From Streptomyces sp. NBC_01244 (GTDB lineage: Bacteria; Actinomycetota; Actinomycetes; Streptomycetales; Streptomycetaceae), in NCBI RefSeq assembly GCF_035987325.1, contig NZ_CP108488.1:7502001-7566000 (forward strand): DNA of 64,000 nucleotides, written 5' to 3'. Within the stretch, counting starts at the first letter, position 1; each line of letters opens with the position of its first letter. The position numbers and the translations under genes are program-made. The notes below the pieces were generated by a model, which saw only the letters and a program-made list of their open reading frames with translations, was not told where the DNA came from and did not search any database. This document shows, piece after piece, positions 16,770 through 24,358 of this stretch.

Positions 16770-17267
16770 GTGCGGGTGGGGGCGAAGGCCGGAAAGCTGT
16801 GGCGGAGAGGGCGGCCGGTGCCGCGCGAACCGTCGGCCGAGGGCGAGGCGGCGGTGGACGCGTCGGGGATCACCCGGAGCGTGCGGCGGGCCGATCTCAA
16901 AGCGGTCGGGGAAGTCCGCAAGGATTTACGGGAGTTGATGCGCCACCGGTGCAGGGCGGAGGCCGCCGAGGTGGCCGAGCTGCTGATCACCGAGCTCGTC
17001 ACCAACGCCCTCGTCCACACCGATCAGGGAGCCGAGGTCTCGGCGACGCTCGCCGCCGACCGGCTGCGGGTGGAGGTCCGTGACTACGCGGCCCGCCGGC
17101 CCCGGCCGCACGTACCGTCCGCCGACGACGGTACGCACGGCAGGGGACTGGTGCTGGTGCAGTCGCTCGCCGACGCCTGGGGCGTGGACGCGCTCGGGCT
17201 GTCGCTGGGCGGCGGCAAAGTGGTGTGGTTCGAACTCGACGGAGCGAGGGAGGCGGGGCCCGCCTGA
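16770..17267 (+). CDS. ATP-binding protein, RsbW/SpoIIAB-like HATPase
   Basis: The 165-residue protein is a histidine-kinase-like ATPase of the anti-sigma-factor/serine kinase type that is abundant in Streptomyces. The GTG at 16770 is preferred because GGGAGG (16755-16760) lies 9 nt upstream. The Bergerat fold is visible as the N-box LLITELVTNALVHT (Glu75, Asn79), the D-box VEVRDY (Asp105) and the G2 box GRGLVLVQSLADAW (124-137). Such proteins either bind sigma factors or act as orphan regulatory kinases; no sigma factor or antagonist gene lies next to it here, so the partner is unknown. The first 35 residues are basic and probably disordered. Confidence 0.85.
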   Translation: MRVGAKAGKLWRRGRPVPREPSAEGEAAVDASGITRSVRRADLKAVGEVRKDLRELMRHRCRAEAAEVAELLITELVTNALVHTDQGAEVSATLAADRLRVEVRDYAARRPRPHVPSADDGTHGRGLVLVQSLADAWGVDALGLSLGGGKVVWFELDGAREAGPA

Positions 17268-17299
17268 GTGATCGGGCGGACCCCGCGCAGCGGATCCCG

Positions 17300-17317
17300 G
17301 ACGGGCGCGTGCCCGTC
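17300..17317. terminator. Short hairpin between convergent genes
   Basis: GACGGGC (17300-17306) and GCCCGTC (17311-17317) with a 4-nt loop lie between the ATPase stop (17267) and the DUF2637 stop (17321). This is a small stem and only moderately convincing as a terminator. Confidence 0.4.
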
Positions 17318-17320
17318 ATC

Positions 17321-18406
17321 TCAGCCGAACTGCTGCTCCAGGTCCTTCAGTTTGCGTTCCAGTGAGTCGAGTCGGGGGAGCGTCTGCGTGTCGTCCTCGG
17401 CGGTGAGGTCCACCGTCCGGGGGCCGACGGCCGTGTTGGCCGGGTCAGTCGTGTGAGGGGGTTCGGTTCCGCTCACGGCCTGCAGGGAGGGCCGGCGCCG
17501 TAGGGGCAGCTGTCCGGTTTCCGCTATGGCCGGCTCCGCGCCGACCGGCGCGGAGCCCGCTCCGGGGGCCAGCCCCGGCACCTCGACCTGACGGGCGCGG
17601 GCCACGCGCCCGAACGCCCGGTTCTGCCTGCCGAGCGCCTTGATGTGCGCCCGGTCCAGGCGGTGTTGCTCCCGCCGGCGGTGCCGGTCGTTCTCCTTCT
17701 CCTTCTTGTCCTCGCGCACCTCGTCCACGGCCTCGTCGAGGGTGCGGACGCCCTCCAGCAGCATCAGCGACCAGGCGCCGAAGGTCTCCCGGGGTGCCCG
17801 CAGCCAGCGGACCATCCGGATCTGCGGCAACGGCCGCGGAATCAGGCCCTGTTCGCGCAGTGCGGCCCGGCGGGTCTGCTTCAGCGCGCGGTCGAAGAGC
17901 ACGGCCGCCGAGAGGGACATGCCGGAGAAGAACTGCGGAGCCCCGTCGTGGCCGAGGCCGCGGGGAGCGTGCACCCAGTTGAACCAGGCGGCGGCTCCCG
18001 CGAACAGCCAGACCAGCATGCGCGAACCGAGGGCCGCGTCGCCGTGGCTGGCCTCGCGGACGGCGAGCACCGAACAGAACATGGCGGCGCCGTCGAGACC
18101 GAAGGGGACCAGGTACTCCCAGCCCCCGGACAGGTTGAGGTTTTGCCGGCCGAAGCCGACCAGCCCGTGGAAGGAGAGTGCCGCGGCGACCGCCGCGCAG
18201 CAGAAGAGCAGGACGTACGAGGCGGTCCCGTAGACGGCTTCCTTGCGCCGCCGCCGCTCCTCGCTGCGCTCCCAACTGTCCTCGGCCACCCCGGCCTTCT
18301 CGCCTTCGCGCTTGCCCCGGGCCAGTACCGCCACTGCCGCAAGTACGCCCAGGATCAGCAGGCTGCCGGGCAGCAGCCAGTCCAGCGATATGTCGGTCAG
18401 TCTCAT
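17321..18406 (-). CDS. DUF2637 domain-containing membrane protein
   Basis: The 361-residue protein starts at ATG 18406. Four membrane segments are visible: LLPGSLLILGVLAAVAVLA near the N-terminus, YVLLFCCAAVAAALSFHGLV, YLVPFGLDGAAMFCSVLAV and MLVWLFAGAAAWFNWVHAP. Segments two to four form the DUF2637 core. A long charged cytoplasmic part follows, including a helical basic stretch (VREDKKEKENDRHRRREQHR) and a C-terminal coiled-coil-like end (LERKLKDLEQQF). DUF2637 proteins are common in Streptomyces, often on integrative or conjugative elements (SpdB-like), but no transfer or integrase genes are present here. The function is unknown. The upstream region contains a 9-bp inverted repeat. Confidence 0.82.
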   Translation of the reverse strand: MRLTDISLDWLLPGSLLILGVLAAVAVLARGKREGEKAGVAEDSWERSEERRRRKEAVYGTASYVLLFCCAAVAAALSFHGLVGFGRQNLNLSGGWEYLVPFGLDGAAMFCSVLAVREASHGDAALGSRMLVWLFAGAAAWFNWVHAPRGLGHDGAPQFFSGMSLSAAVLFDRALKQTRRAALREQGLIPRPLPQIRMVRWLRAPRETFGAWSLMLLEGVRTLDEAVDEVREDKKEKENDRHRRREQHRLDRAHIKALGRQNRAFGRVARARQVEVPGLAPGAGSAPVGAEPAIAETGQLPLRRRPSLQAVSGTEPPHTTDPANTAVGPRTVDLTAEDDTQTLPRLDSLERKLKDLEQQFG

Positions 18407-18560
18407 GCGGTTGTCCCTTGCCTCGCGTATGCGGCTGTTCGGCTTGTGGCCGGTGCGGCTTTCCGGGCGCCATAGTGGCGCAGCCGGTGAGCCGTGCACG
18501 CGGGTTTCGGGGCAAGTGGACGCCAACGGGGGGCGGAGCCCGCCGGATAGGGTGTTGCTG

Positions 18561-18598
18561 ATCGAACTCCAGCTCGTGCGACCAGAGTCGAGTTCGAT
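18561..18598. promoter_or_regulatory. Inverted repeat upstream of the DUF2637 gene (candidate operator)
   Basis: ATCGAACTC (18561-18569) and GAGTTCGAT (18590-18598) are perfect 9-bp arms separated by 20 nt, lying 155 bp upstream of the DUF2637 start and 142 bp upstream of the VOC start in a 333-bp divergent gap (18407-18739). It could be a regulator site for either gene. The rest of the gap shows nothing else I can name. Confidence 0.3.
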
Positions 18599-18739
18599 TT
18601 CCGTCAGTCGGATGGGTGGGTTGAGGCGGCGGGGGTGGCGGCGCGGAAACCCGGTGGTGGTCGTACGGCCGGGTGGGTGACACTGGCCAGCCGTCGGCGC
18701 CCCGCGTGGCGCCGGTCCGCACTGTCTGGGAGAAGAGCC

Positions 18740-19129
18740 GTGACGAGCAGGTTCACCGAGTTGAGCGTCGACTGTCACGATCCGGAGCGGCTCGCCGCCT
18801 TCTGGTGCGCGGTCCTGGACGTCAAGGTGATCGACCGGAGCGAGGACATGGTCGAGATCGGCTCCTGGGTGCCGACCGCCGAGGACATCCGGGCCCGTCA
18901 CATGCCGCCCACCCTGGTGTTCGTCCGGGTGCCCGAGGGCAAGGCCGTCAAGAACCGGCTGCACCTCGACGTCAGCCCGATCGACGCCGGTACCGAGGAC
19001 GAGGTGACCAGACTGCTCGGCCTCGGCGCCACCCGGGCGGACGTGGGCCAGGGCCCGGACCGGAGCTGGGTGGTCATGGCGGACCCCGAGGGCAACGAGT
19101 TCTGCGTACTGCGCACCCTGGCGCCGTAA
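18740..19129 (+). CDS. VOC family protein (glyoxalase-like domain)
   Basis: This 129-residue protein starts at GTG 18740, after GGGAGAAG (18728-18735). It opens with FTELSVDCHDPERLAAFWCA and closes with WVVMADPEGNEFCVLRTL, the ends of the glyoxalase-like (PF18029-type) VOC domain widespread in Streptomyces; RLHLDVSP is the central strand carrying the usual His. The substrate is unknown. It is divergent from the DUF2637 gene and convergent, with a 16-bp gap, on the FhuF-like gene. Confidence 0.87.
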   Translation: MTSRFTELSVDCHDPERLAAFWCAVLDVKVIDRSEDMVEIGSWVPTAEDIRARHMPPTLVFVRVPEGKAVKNRLHLDVSPIDAGTEDEVTRLLGLGATRADVGQGPDRSWVVMADPEGNEFCVLRTLAP

Positions 19130-19145
19130 GGCCGGACCGCGCCTC

Positions 19146-20060
19146 TCAGCCGTCGGCCGTCAGGCGCGCGACGCGGTCCTCGTCGCAGGTGCGGGGGCAG
19201 GTGACGCAGGTGTCGTCCGGGCGGATGGTGTAGAAGAAGCAGCAGCTCGCCCGGTCACGGGTCGGGAGCTCCCGACCGTCCGGGGCTTCGAGGGTACGGA
19301 AGCCCGCGCCACCGGTGTACGGGGCGGTCGAGCCGGGGAAGAGCCGGTCCAGCTCGCGCACGCCCCGCTGCTCCTCGGCCTCGCCGAGCAGGTTGGCCAC
19401 GTACCAGAGGCTCTCGACCACGTCGTCGGTCACCATGCCCCACAGGGCGCGCCGACCGCGCCGCATCCGCGGGCCGAAGCCCTCCACGAGCGGTTCGAGG
19501 TGCTGGGCCACCGCGGCCCTTACCTCTGCGCGCAGCGCGTCCTCGTCGGGCACGACCCGGGCCCCGGGGAGCGCTGCCGCCGGGTCGTCCGGCAGGCAGG
19601 CGAAGGAGCGGACGCGGACGGCCATCCGGCCGTCGGTCCGGTGGAAGGACACGGCCTCCGGGGGGAGGAGCGGCACGCGCCGGTCCAGGAACCAGGGGGC
19701 CGTGAACAGCAGACAGGCCTCCCACGCGTACCGGTGCAGTCCGAACCCCGCCACCACGTCGTGCCGGCCCGGGCGCCCGTAGTCGCGGAGTATCTGCGCC
19801 TCGTCCCACGCGAGGAACGCCTCCAGGGCCTCGCCGCCCGCCGCGAGCTCGTCCGCACCGACCCACCCCACACCGCGAGGGGAGGGTTCGTGCGGGGCGA
19901 GCTCGGTGACGCGCAGGCCGCTGTAGGCCTCGGTCAGCCGTGCGTAGGCGTCCGCCACCGGAGAGCCGGCCGGGGCGGGGTTGCGGGGGTTGCGGGGGGT
20001 GCGGGGGGTGCGTACGGGGTGGACGTGGCCCGGGGCGGGCGCGACGGCCGTGACGGTCAT
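19146..20060 (-). CDS. FhuF-like (2Fe-2S) ferric-siderophore reductase
   Basis: The protein has about 304 residues and its C-terminus contains CCFFYTIRPDDTCVTCPRTC, the C-C-x10-C-x2-C arrangement that holds the 2Fe-2S cluster in FhuF-type reductases. FhuF proteins release iron from imported ferric siderophores by reduction at the inner face of the membrane. The N-terminal 200 residues are a family-typical helical region (WEACLLFTAPWFLDRRVPLL). ATG 20060 is preferred; a GTG at 20078 would add six residues. A DmdR/IdeR-type iron box lies 29 bp upstream of the start, so expression should be repressed by iron. No siderophore genes are adjacent. Confidence 0.85.
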   Translation of the reverse strand: MTVTAVAPAPGHVHPVRTPRTPRNPRNPAPAGSPVADAYARLTEAYSGLRVTELAPHEPSPRGVGWVGADELAAGGEALEAFLAWDEAQILRDYGRPGRHDVVAGFGLHRYAWEACLLFTAPWFLDRRVPLLPPEAVSFHRTDGRMAVRVRSFACLPDDPAAALPGARVVPDEDALRAEVRAAVAQHLEPLVEGFGPRMRRGRRALWGMVTDDVVESLWYVANLLGEAEEQRGVRELDRLFPGSTAPYTGGAGFRTLEAPDGRELPTRDRASCCFFYTIRPDDTCVTCPRTCDEDRVARLTADG

Positions 20061-20088
20061 GGCGAACCACCGATCCACGCGATCGTTA

Positions 20089-20107
20089 ACAGGTAAGCCT
20101 TACCTTA
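20089..20107 (-). promoter_or_regulatory. Iron box (DmdR1/IdeR-type operator) for the FhuF-like gene
   Basis: ACAGGTAAGCCTTACCTTA resembles the 19-bp actinobacterial iron box TTAGGTTAGGCTAACCTAA (core AGGTAAGGCTTACCT on the minus strand). It lies 11 bp upstream of GTG 20078 and 29 bp upstream of ATG 20060, and between the FhuF-like and GntR genes, so it could influence either, but its position fits the iron-reductase gene. Confidence 0.75.
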
Positions 20108-20177
20108 CCTGATCTCCGTGGGGCGTGGGAAGGAGGGCTATTCTTCGGGGGCAGATCGAAACCCGTGGGAGGACCGA

Positions 20178-20840
20178 GTGCGCGAGACGGCCCGAGCCCG
20201 GGTGCCGGAGCAGCAGAACCGGAAGGTCGTACGGCATTCCGTGCGCGGGCAGATCCTCGACGCCCTGCGCGCGGCGCTGATCGCCGGCGAGCTGGCCCCG
20301 GGGGAGATCTACTCGGGCCCGGCCCTGGGGGAGCGCTTCGGGGTCTCCGCGACGCCCGTGCGCGAGGCGATGCAGCAGCTGGCGCTGGAGGGGGTCGTCG
20401 AATGCCTCCCGAACCGGGGCTTCCGGGTCCTGACCCGCACCCCGGGGGAGCTGGCGGAACTGGCCGAGGTCAGGGCGCTGCTCGAAGTCCCCGTGATGCT
20501 GCGGCTGGCCCGTACGGTGCCGTCCGCGGCCTGGGTCGCGCTGGGGCCTGCGGCCGCGGAGACCGTGGAGGCGGCCGACGCGGGTGATCCGGCGCGGTAC
20601 GCCGACGCGGACCGGGAGTTTCACCGTGCGGTGCTCGCGCTGGCGGGCAACGCCCAGCTCCTCCTGGTGGCGTCGGATCTCCACCGCCGCTCCCAGTGGC
20701 CCCTGCCGGGGCCGCGGCGCATCCGGCGGGCGGAGCTTGTCGCGGAGGCGGCGGAACACGTGGCGGTCGTGTCCGCGCTCTCCGCGGGCGACCTCTCGGG
20801 GGCGGAATCCCTGATCCGCGGCCACTTCGCGCCCCGCTGA
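20178..20840 (+). CDS. GntR family transcriptional regulator (FadR/FCD subfamily)
   Basis: The 220-residue regulator starts at GTG 20178, with GGGAGGA (20167-20173) just upstream. The N-terminal winged helix is seen in VRGQILDALRAALIAGELAP and GERFGVSATPVREAMQQLAL; the C-terminal FCD-type all-helical domain contains the metal/ligand pattern D-x3-H in DREFHRAVLALAGNAQL and a later His in AEHVAVVSAL. Members sense organic acids and control catabolic operons. The target here is unknown; it is divergent from the iron-regulated reductase gene and has no obvious metabolic partner downstream. Confidence 0.88.
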   Translation: MRETARARVPEQQNRKVVRHSVRGQILDALRAALIAGELAPGEIYSGPALGERFGVSATPVREAMQQLALEGVVECLPNRGFRVLTRTPGELAELAEVRALLEVPVMLRLARTVPSAAWVALGPAAAETVEAADAGDPARYADADREFHRAVLALAGNAQLLLVASDLHRRSQWPLPGPRRIRRAELVAEAAEHVAVVSALSAGDLSGAESLIRGHFAPR

Positions 20841-20897
20841 CCCCCTCGGGGACGGGGTGCGGCGCCGTTGCCGGGGACCGGTCCCCGGGCCCCTGCG

Positions 20898-21153
20898 CCT
20901 CAAACGCCGGCGGGGCTGGGGTGTGGCCGGCGGTCGGTCTGGCTGCGGGTTGGTCGGTGCCGGGGGCGGGGTGGGGTGTCGGCCTGGACTGCATGATTTA
21001 GGCGCCCTGTGTACTTCTTCGACAGTTGTGGGGTGTGCCTGCGCCACAAATCACGCTTTACGTCCCGGCCAACACCCCACCCCGCCCCCGTCCCCGACCG
21101 TCCGAGCCTGCGACCCCGGCCGGGTGGTCTTTTCAGCCGTCCGGCGTTTGAGG
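20898..21153. repeat. Nested inverted-repeat element (CCTCAAACGCCGG family) with AT-richer core
   Basis: The outer arms are the 13-bp repeat CCTCAAACGCCGG (20898-20910) and its inverse (21141-21153). Inside lie 24-bp arms 20961-20984 and 21067-21090 that match as an inverted repeat at 23 of 24 positions, with partial complementarity continuing about 9 bp outwards. They bracket an 82-bp core (20985-21066) much richer in A and T than anything nearby. The core holds further complementarity (TGATTT 20994-20999 with AAATCA 21048-21053). No coding frame is convincing. It may be a non-autonomous repeat, a structured RNA, or a paired terminator element. Confidence 0.6.
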
Positions 21154-21156
21154 ACC

Positions 21157-21435
21157 GGGGTCTGGGGCGGAGCCCCAGGGGGTCCGGGCGCAGCCCGGGA
21201 CCCCGCCTTCAGCCTGTCCGGCGTTTGAGGACCGGGCTCCGGGCAGCGCCCGGGGAACGGGCGAAGGGCGGGTAGGGGACTCCGCCCCGCAGGGCCGAAC
21301 CACCCGCACCCGCCCACCGGACCCCGCCCCGGCACGGCGGGGGCGGCAGCCCCGACCGGCGCCACCGCCGGACGGAGTCCGGCGCAGCGGCGCGAAGCCG
21401 GTAAGGCCCGCCAGGGCCGCACCGCGCGAGCGGCG
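21157..21435. repeat. Gene-free stretch of dispersed GC-rich repeat modules
   Basis: A GC hairpin module (21157-21199, GGTCTGGGGCGGAGCCCC at its start), a second copy of the inverted core CCGGCGTTTGAGG (21218-21230) and a 30-bp module ending GGGCGGGTAGGGGAC (21251-21280) follow one another. Related copies of all three occur near 49.9-50.3 kb. The rest, to 21435, is GC-rich and I see no gene in it. Confidence 0.6.
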
Positions 21436-21437
21436 CG

Positions 21438-22235
21438 TTAAGAAGGTGCAGGTGCAGGTGCAGGCGGGGGTACCGGGTGGAGTTGGTCCGCCAGCCAGGT
21501 GGGGATGCCGCCCAGGAGGTGGAAGAGGCGGCGGGCCTCCGCGCGGAGGCGGGCGGCTTCGGGTTCCGGTTCGGCTTCGGCCAGGGCCGCCAGCGCCGGG
21601 GCGGTGCCGACGAGGAAGCCCAGGTCCTCCCGGATGCGGAGGGACTCCGCGAAGCCCTTGCGGGCCTCGGCGACCTCCCCGTCCCGCAGGGCCAGCGCCG
21701 CCAGGTGCCGCCAGGTGAAGGACAGCAGGAGGGTGTCGCCGTGGGCCAGGGCGCCCGCGTGGGCCCGCCGGTACGCCGGCAGGGCCGATGACGGGGCGTC
21801 CGCCAAGTGTTCGGCGACAAGGCCCCGCCGGAAGTCCAGCAGCGGCCGGGTGCGCGACCCCGGGGACAGCAGCGCCGCCGCCCGGCCGAGCGCGGAGCGG
21901 GCCTCGTCGGCCCGGTCGCGTACGCCCAGTACGGTCGCCGCGTACGCCAGGTGACCGCGCTCGCACGCGGCCGCGCCCCGGTCGTCGTCGTCCTGGGAGA
22001 CCGCTTCGGCCACCCGCAGGGCGTCCTCGGCTTCGGCCCAGCCCTGGCCCGTGAAGAGGCAGCGTTCGACCAGCAGTCCGGTCCGCTGCACGGCGGCTCC
22101 GGCATCGTGCAGGTGCGGTGTCAGCAGGGCCGCCGCGTCGGTCCAACAGCCACGCGAGCGCAGCCGCCATATCGCCCGCTGGAGGGGGTCGTCTCCCCCG
22201 GTAGTTCCGGCACTGGACATGGCGGTATCCGCCAC
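21438..22235 (-). CDS. TPR-like helical repeat protein, function unknown
   Basis: The 265-residue protein has repeated helical pairs rich in Ala, Leu and Arg (AIWRLRSRGCWTDAAALLTP, ALGRAAALLSPGSRTRPLLD, WRHLAALALRDGEVAEARKG), the look of tetratricopeptide repeats as in the C-terminal parts of Streptomyces regulators, but without a DNA-binding domain. GTG at 22235 is preferred because GGGGAGGG ends 5 nt upstream; longer starts to TTG 22316 are possible. A Pro/Ala-rich tail (PPPAPAPAPS) ends the protein. It reads towards the repeat-filled gap and sits behind pucR on the same strand. I do not recognise a specific function; protein-protein binding is the best guess. Confidence 0.65.
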   Translation of the reverse strand: MADTAMSSAGTTGGDDPLQRAIWRLRSRGCWTDAAALLTPHLHDAGAAVQRTGLLVERCLFTGQGWAEAEDALRVAEAVSQDDDDRGAAACERGHLAYAATVLGVRDRADEARSALGRAAALLSPGSRTRPLLDFRRGLVAEHLADAPSSALPAYRRAHAGALAHGDTLLLSFTWRHLAALALRDGEVAEARKGFAESLRIREDLGFLVGTAPALAALAEAEPEPEAARLRAEARRLFHLLGGIPTWLADQLHPVPPPAPAPAPS

Positions 22236-22389
22236 ATTGCCCTCCCCAAAGCAACCAAGCAGCACGTCGTTGAGCCCTGGGGCGAAATGAGAGCACGGAT
22301 CGGCAGGTTCGGCCAAGGGGTCGGGTGAACTCTTTCACAAAGTCCGGACGGATCATCAGTCACCCCCTGCCGGCCCCCCGTCCGCCCCG

Positions 22390-22409
22390 GACCGGCCCCC
22401 CGGCCGGTC
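22390..22409 (-). terminator. Hairpin terminator after pucR
   Basis: GACCGGCC (22390-22397) and GGCCGGTC (22402-22409) with a 4-nt loop lie 16 bp beyond the pucR stop. The 8-bp perfect GC stem without a U-tract is typical of the window's other hairpins. Confidence 0.55.
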
Positions 22410-22424
22410 AGGCGGTGGATCTTC

Positions 22425-24104
22425 TCAGCTCATGCGCAGTGCCAGGAAGAAATCGAGCTTGTCCTCCAGCCGGGAAAGATCCCGCGCCGTCAACTGCTCG
22501 ATTCGCCCGACCCGGTACCTCAGCGTGTTGACGTGGAGGTGCAAACGCGTCGCGCAGCGGGTCCACGAGCCGTCGCAGTCCAGGAAGGCTTCGAGGGTGG
22601 GGATGAGTTCCGCGCGGTGGCGGCGGTCGTAGTCCCGCAGCGGGTCGAGCAGCCGGGCCGTGAAGGCGCGGCGGACGTCGTCCGGGACGAACGGGAGCAG
22701 CAGGACGTGCGAGGCCAGCTCGTGGTGGCCGGCGGCGCAGACCCGGCCCGGGCGGGCCGCGGCGACCCGGCGGGCGTGCCGGGCCTCTTCCAGGGCCCCG
22801 CGCAGGCCCTCGGCGGAGGACACGGCCGCGCTGACGCCCAGGGTGAGCCGGCCGTCGTCGGCGAGTCCGGCCGCCAGGGGGTCCCGTACGGCCGCGAGCA
22901 GCGTTTCCGCGTGCAGGGCGGTGTCGGGGCCCTTCTCCTCGCCGGGCTCGCCGGCGGGCGCGGGCAGCGGTACGAGGGCGATCGCCTCGTCCCCGGCATG
23001 CGCGACGGCGATCCGGTCCGAGGGTTCGGGACCGGAGACGGAGGGGTCTACGAGGATTTCCTCCAGCAGCGACTGGGCTACGGGGCCGCCCGCGATGTCA
23101 CCGCCGTCCCAGTCCACCCGGGCCACGACGACCTGCCAGTGCGGGGCGGTGCCCAGGCCGGGCAGGAGGACCGGCGCGGCCACCCGCAGGCGGGCGGCGA
23201 TCTCGGCGGGCGGAGCGCCCGTCTGGACCAGCTCCAGGACCTCCTGGGCGAGGCGGCGGCGCACCGTGCGGGCCGCGTCGCGGCGGTCCCGCTCGACCGC
23301 GATGAGCTGGGTGACGCCCTGGAGCAGATCGAGCCGCTCGGCCGGCCAGTCGCCGGCGTCGGCCTCGACGGCCAGCAGCCAGTCGGAGAGCACGCTCTCG
23401 CGGACGTCCCGGGCCGCCGGACCTGCGGGTCCGCGCCCGTGTCCCCTGATCGGGAAGAGGGAGTACATAATACCCTGGAGGGAGATCCGGTGCGGGCCCC
23501 TGCGGCCCGTCCGGACCGCCGCGAGGTGCTCGCTCGCCAGTGCCGCGCAGATGCCCGGCGCCAGCGGCTCGCCCGCCCCGGCGATCTGCCGGCCGGTGGG
23601 CGAGAGCACCCAGGCCCGGAGATCGAGGTCCGTGGTGAGCAGATCGAGCACCACATCGGGTCCACCACCGGCGGGACCGGAGGTCATGAGCCGCCGATGG
23701 CGGTCCACGACGGCCGCGAGGTCCCCGGCGCGCTCTCCCGACACCTGCCGCACCACGTACTCGGTGATGGTGGCGAATGCAACGTCTTCGTTTACAGCGA
23801 ACAACGGGAGACGGTTGCGCAGACACGCCGTGACGAGGTCGTCGGGAATGTCTCCCAGCTCGGCCTCGCCGGCCGCGAGCCCGGCCACGCCGGCGCTCGC
23901 GAGGATTCGTACGAACGGCTCGGAGTCGGCTGAATTTCGTCTCCATGCCAGGCCAGTGAGGACCAGTTCCCCTCCGGATAGGTATCGGCTGGGATCCCTC
24001 AGGTCGGTCGTCATGACCCCGCGGACCGTCCGGTCGAGTTCTTCCTCGCCGCCCAGCAGCCGCAGCCCCAGCGCCTCGGTTTCCAGCAGTGCGCGCAGCC
24101 GCAT
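22425..24104 (-). CDS. pucR: PucR family transcriptional regulator of purine catabolism
   Basis: The 559-residue regulator has the full PucR layout: an N-terminal purine catabolism regulatory domain (MRLRALLETEALGLRLLGGE through YLSGGELVLTGLAWR and GVAGLAAGEAEL), a central GGDEF-like/CdaR region, and the C-terminal PucR helix-turn-helix (FLDCDGSWTRCATRLHLHVN then TLRYRVGRIEQLT). It is divergent from the xanthine dehydrogenase operon with 254 bp between starts, the same relation as PucR-type regulators to purine degradation genes elsewhere. In Bacillus PucR responds to purine breakdown products such as allantoin. Here it is expected to control the adjacent xdh genes, and possibly the permease (inference). 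Confidence 0.92.
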   Translation of the reverse strand: MRLRALLETEALGLRLLGGEEELDRTVRGVMTTDLRDPSRYLSGGELVLTGLAWRRNSADSEPFVRILASAGVAGLAAGEAELGDIPDDLVTACLRNRLPLFAVNEDVAFATITEYVVRQVSGERAGDLAAVVDRHRRLMTSGPAGGGPDVVLDLLTTDLDLRAWVLSPTGRQIAGAGEPLAPGICAALASEHLAAVRTGRRGPHRISLQGIMYSLFPIRGHGRGPAGPAARDVRESVLSDWLLAVEADAGDWPAERLDLLQGVTQLIAVERDRRDAARTVRRRLAQEVLELVQTGAPPAEIAARLRVAAPVLLPGLGTAPHWQVVVARVDWDGGDIAGGPVAQSLLEEILVDPSVSGPEPSDRIAVAHAGDEAIALVPLPAPAGEPGEEKGPDTALHAETLLAAVRDPLAAGLADDGRLTLGVSAAVSSAEGLRGALEEARHARRVAAARPGRVCAAGHHELASHVLLLPFVPDDVRRAFTARLLDPLRDYDRRHRAELIPTLEAFLDCDGSWTRCATRLHLHVNTLRYRVGRIEQLTARDLSRLEDKLDFFLALRMS

Positions 24105-24358
24105 GATGTCGCCGCCGATCTGTCTCGAATGTTGCCGTTGGAAATCGGGCAGGTCGTCGCATCCTGCCTTTCATACGAATCTACAAGACGAGGGAGGTCC
24201 CCAGCCAACTCCTTCATGGTTTCGGTGACTGCACCCGGGGGACGCAGGGCCGGTGTACTGAGTCCACACCGCGTTAACAGCACGTGAACGACCAGTCGAG
24301 GGCCCAACGGCCTCCTGGCTTGAAGTGAACGACCCGATTAAGAAGAAGAGAGCCGCAC
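24105..24358. promoter_or_regulatory. Divergent promoter region pucR / xanthine dehydrogenase operon
   Basis: This 254-bp gap is less GC-rich than its surroundings and should carry both divergent promoters and any PucR site. I see no strong dyad. A purine-rich ribosome binding sequence (AAGAAGAAGAGAG) precedes the ATG at 24359. Confidence 0.5.

Noticed and set aside
18590..18600. tRNA T-loop (GTTCGA) signals here and at 4791 and 25215.
   Set aside because: No cloverleaf, acceptor stem or anticodon arm can be built around these matches.
17321..18964. A longer DUF2637 protein starting at 18964.
   Set aside because: The extension is Pro/Arg-rich, overlaps the divergent VOC gene and its promoter, and lacks a start with a ribosome site; ATG 18406 sits directly before the first membrane helix.
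20857..21280. Short open frames in the gap between gntR and the TPR-like gene.
   Set aside because: They run through inverted repeats shared with other intergenic regions and have no ribosome site or conserved sequence.
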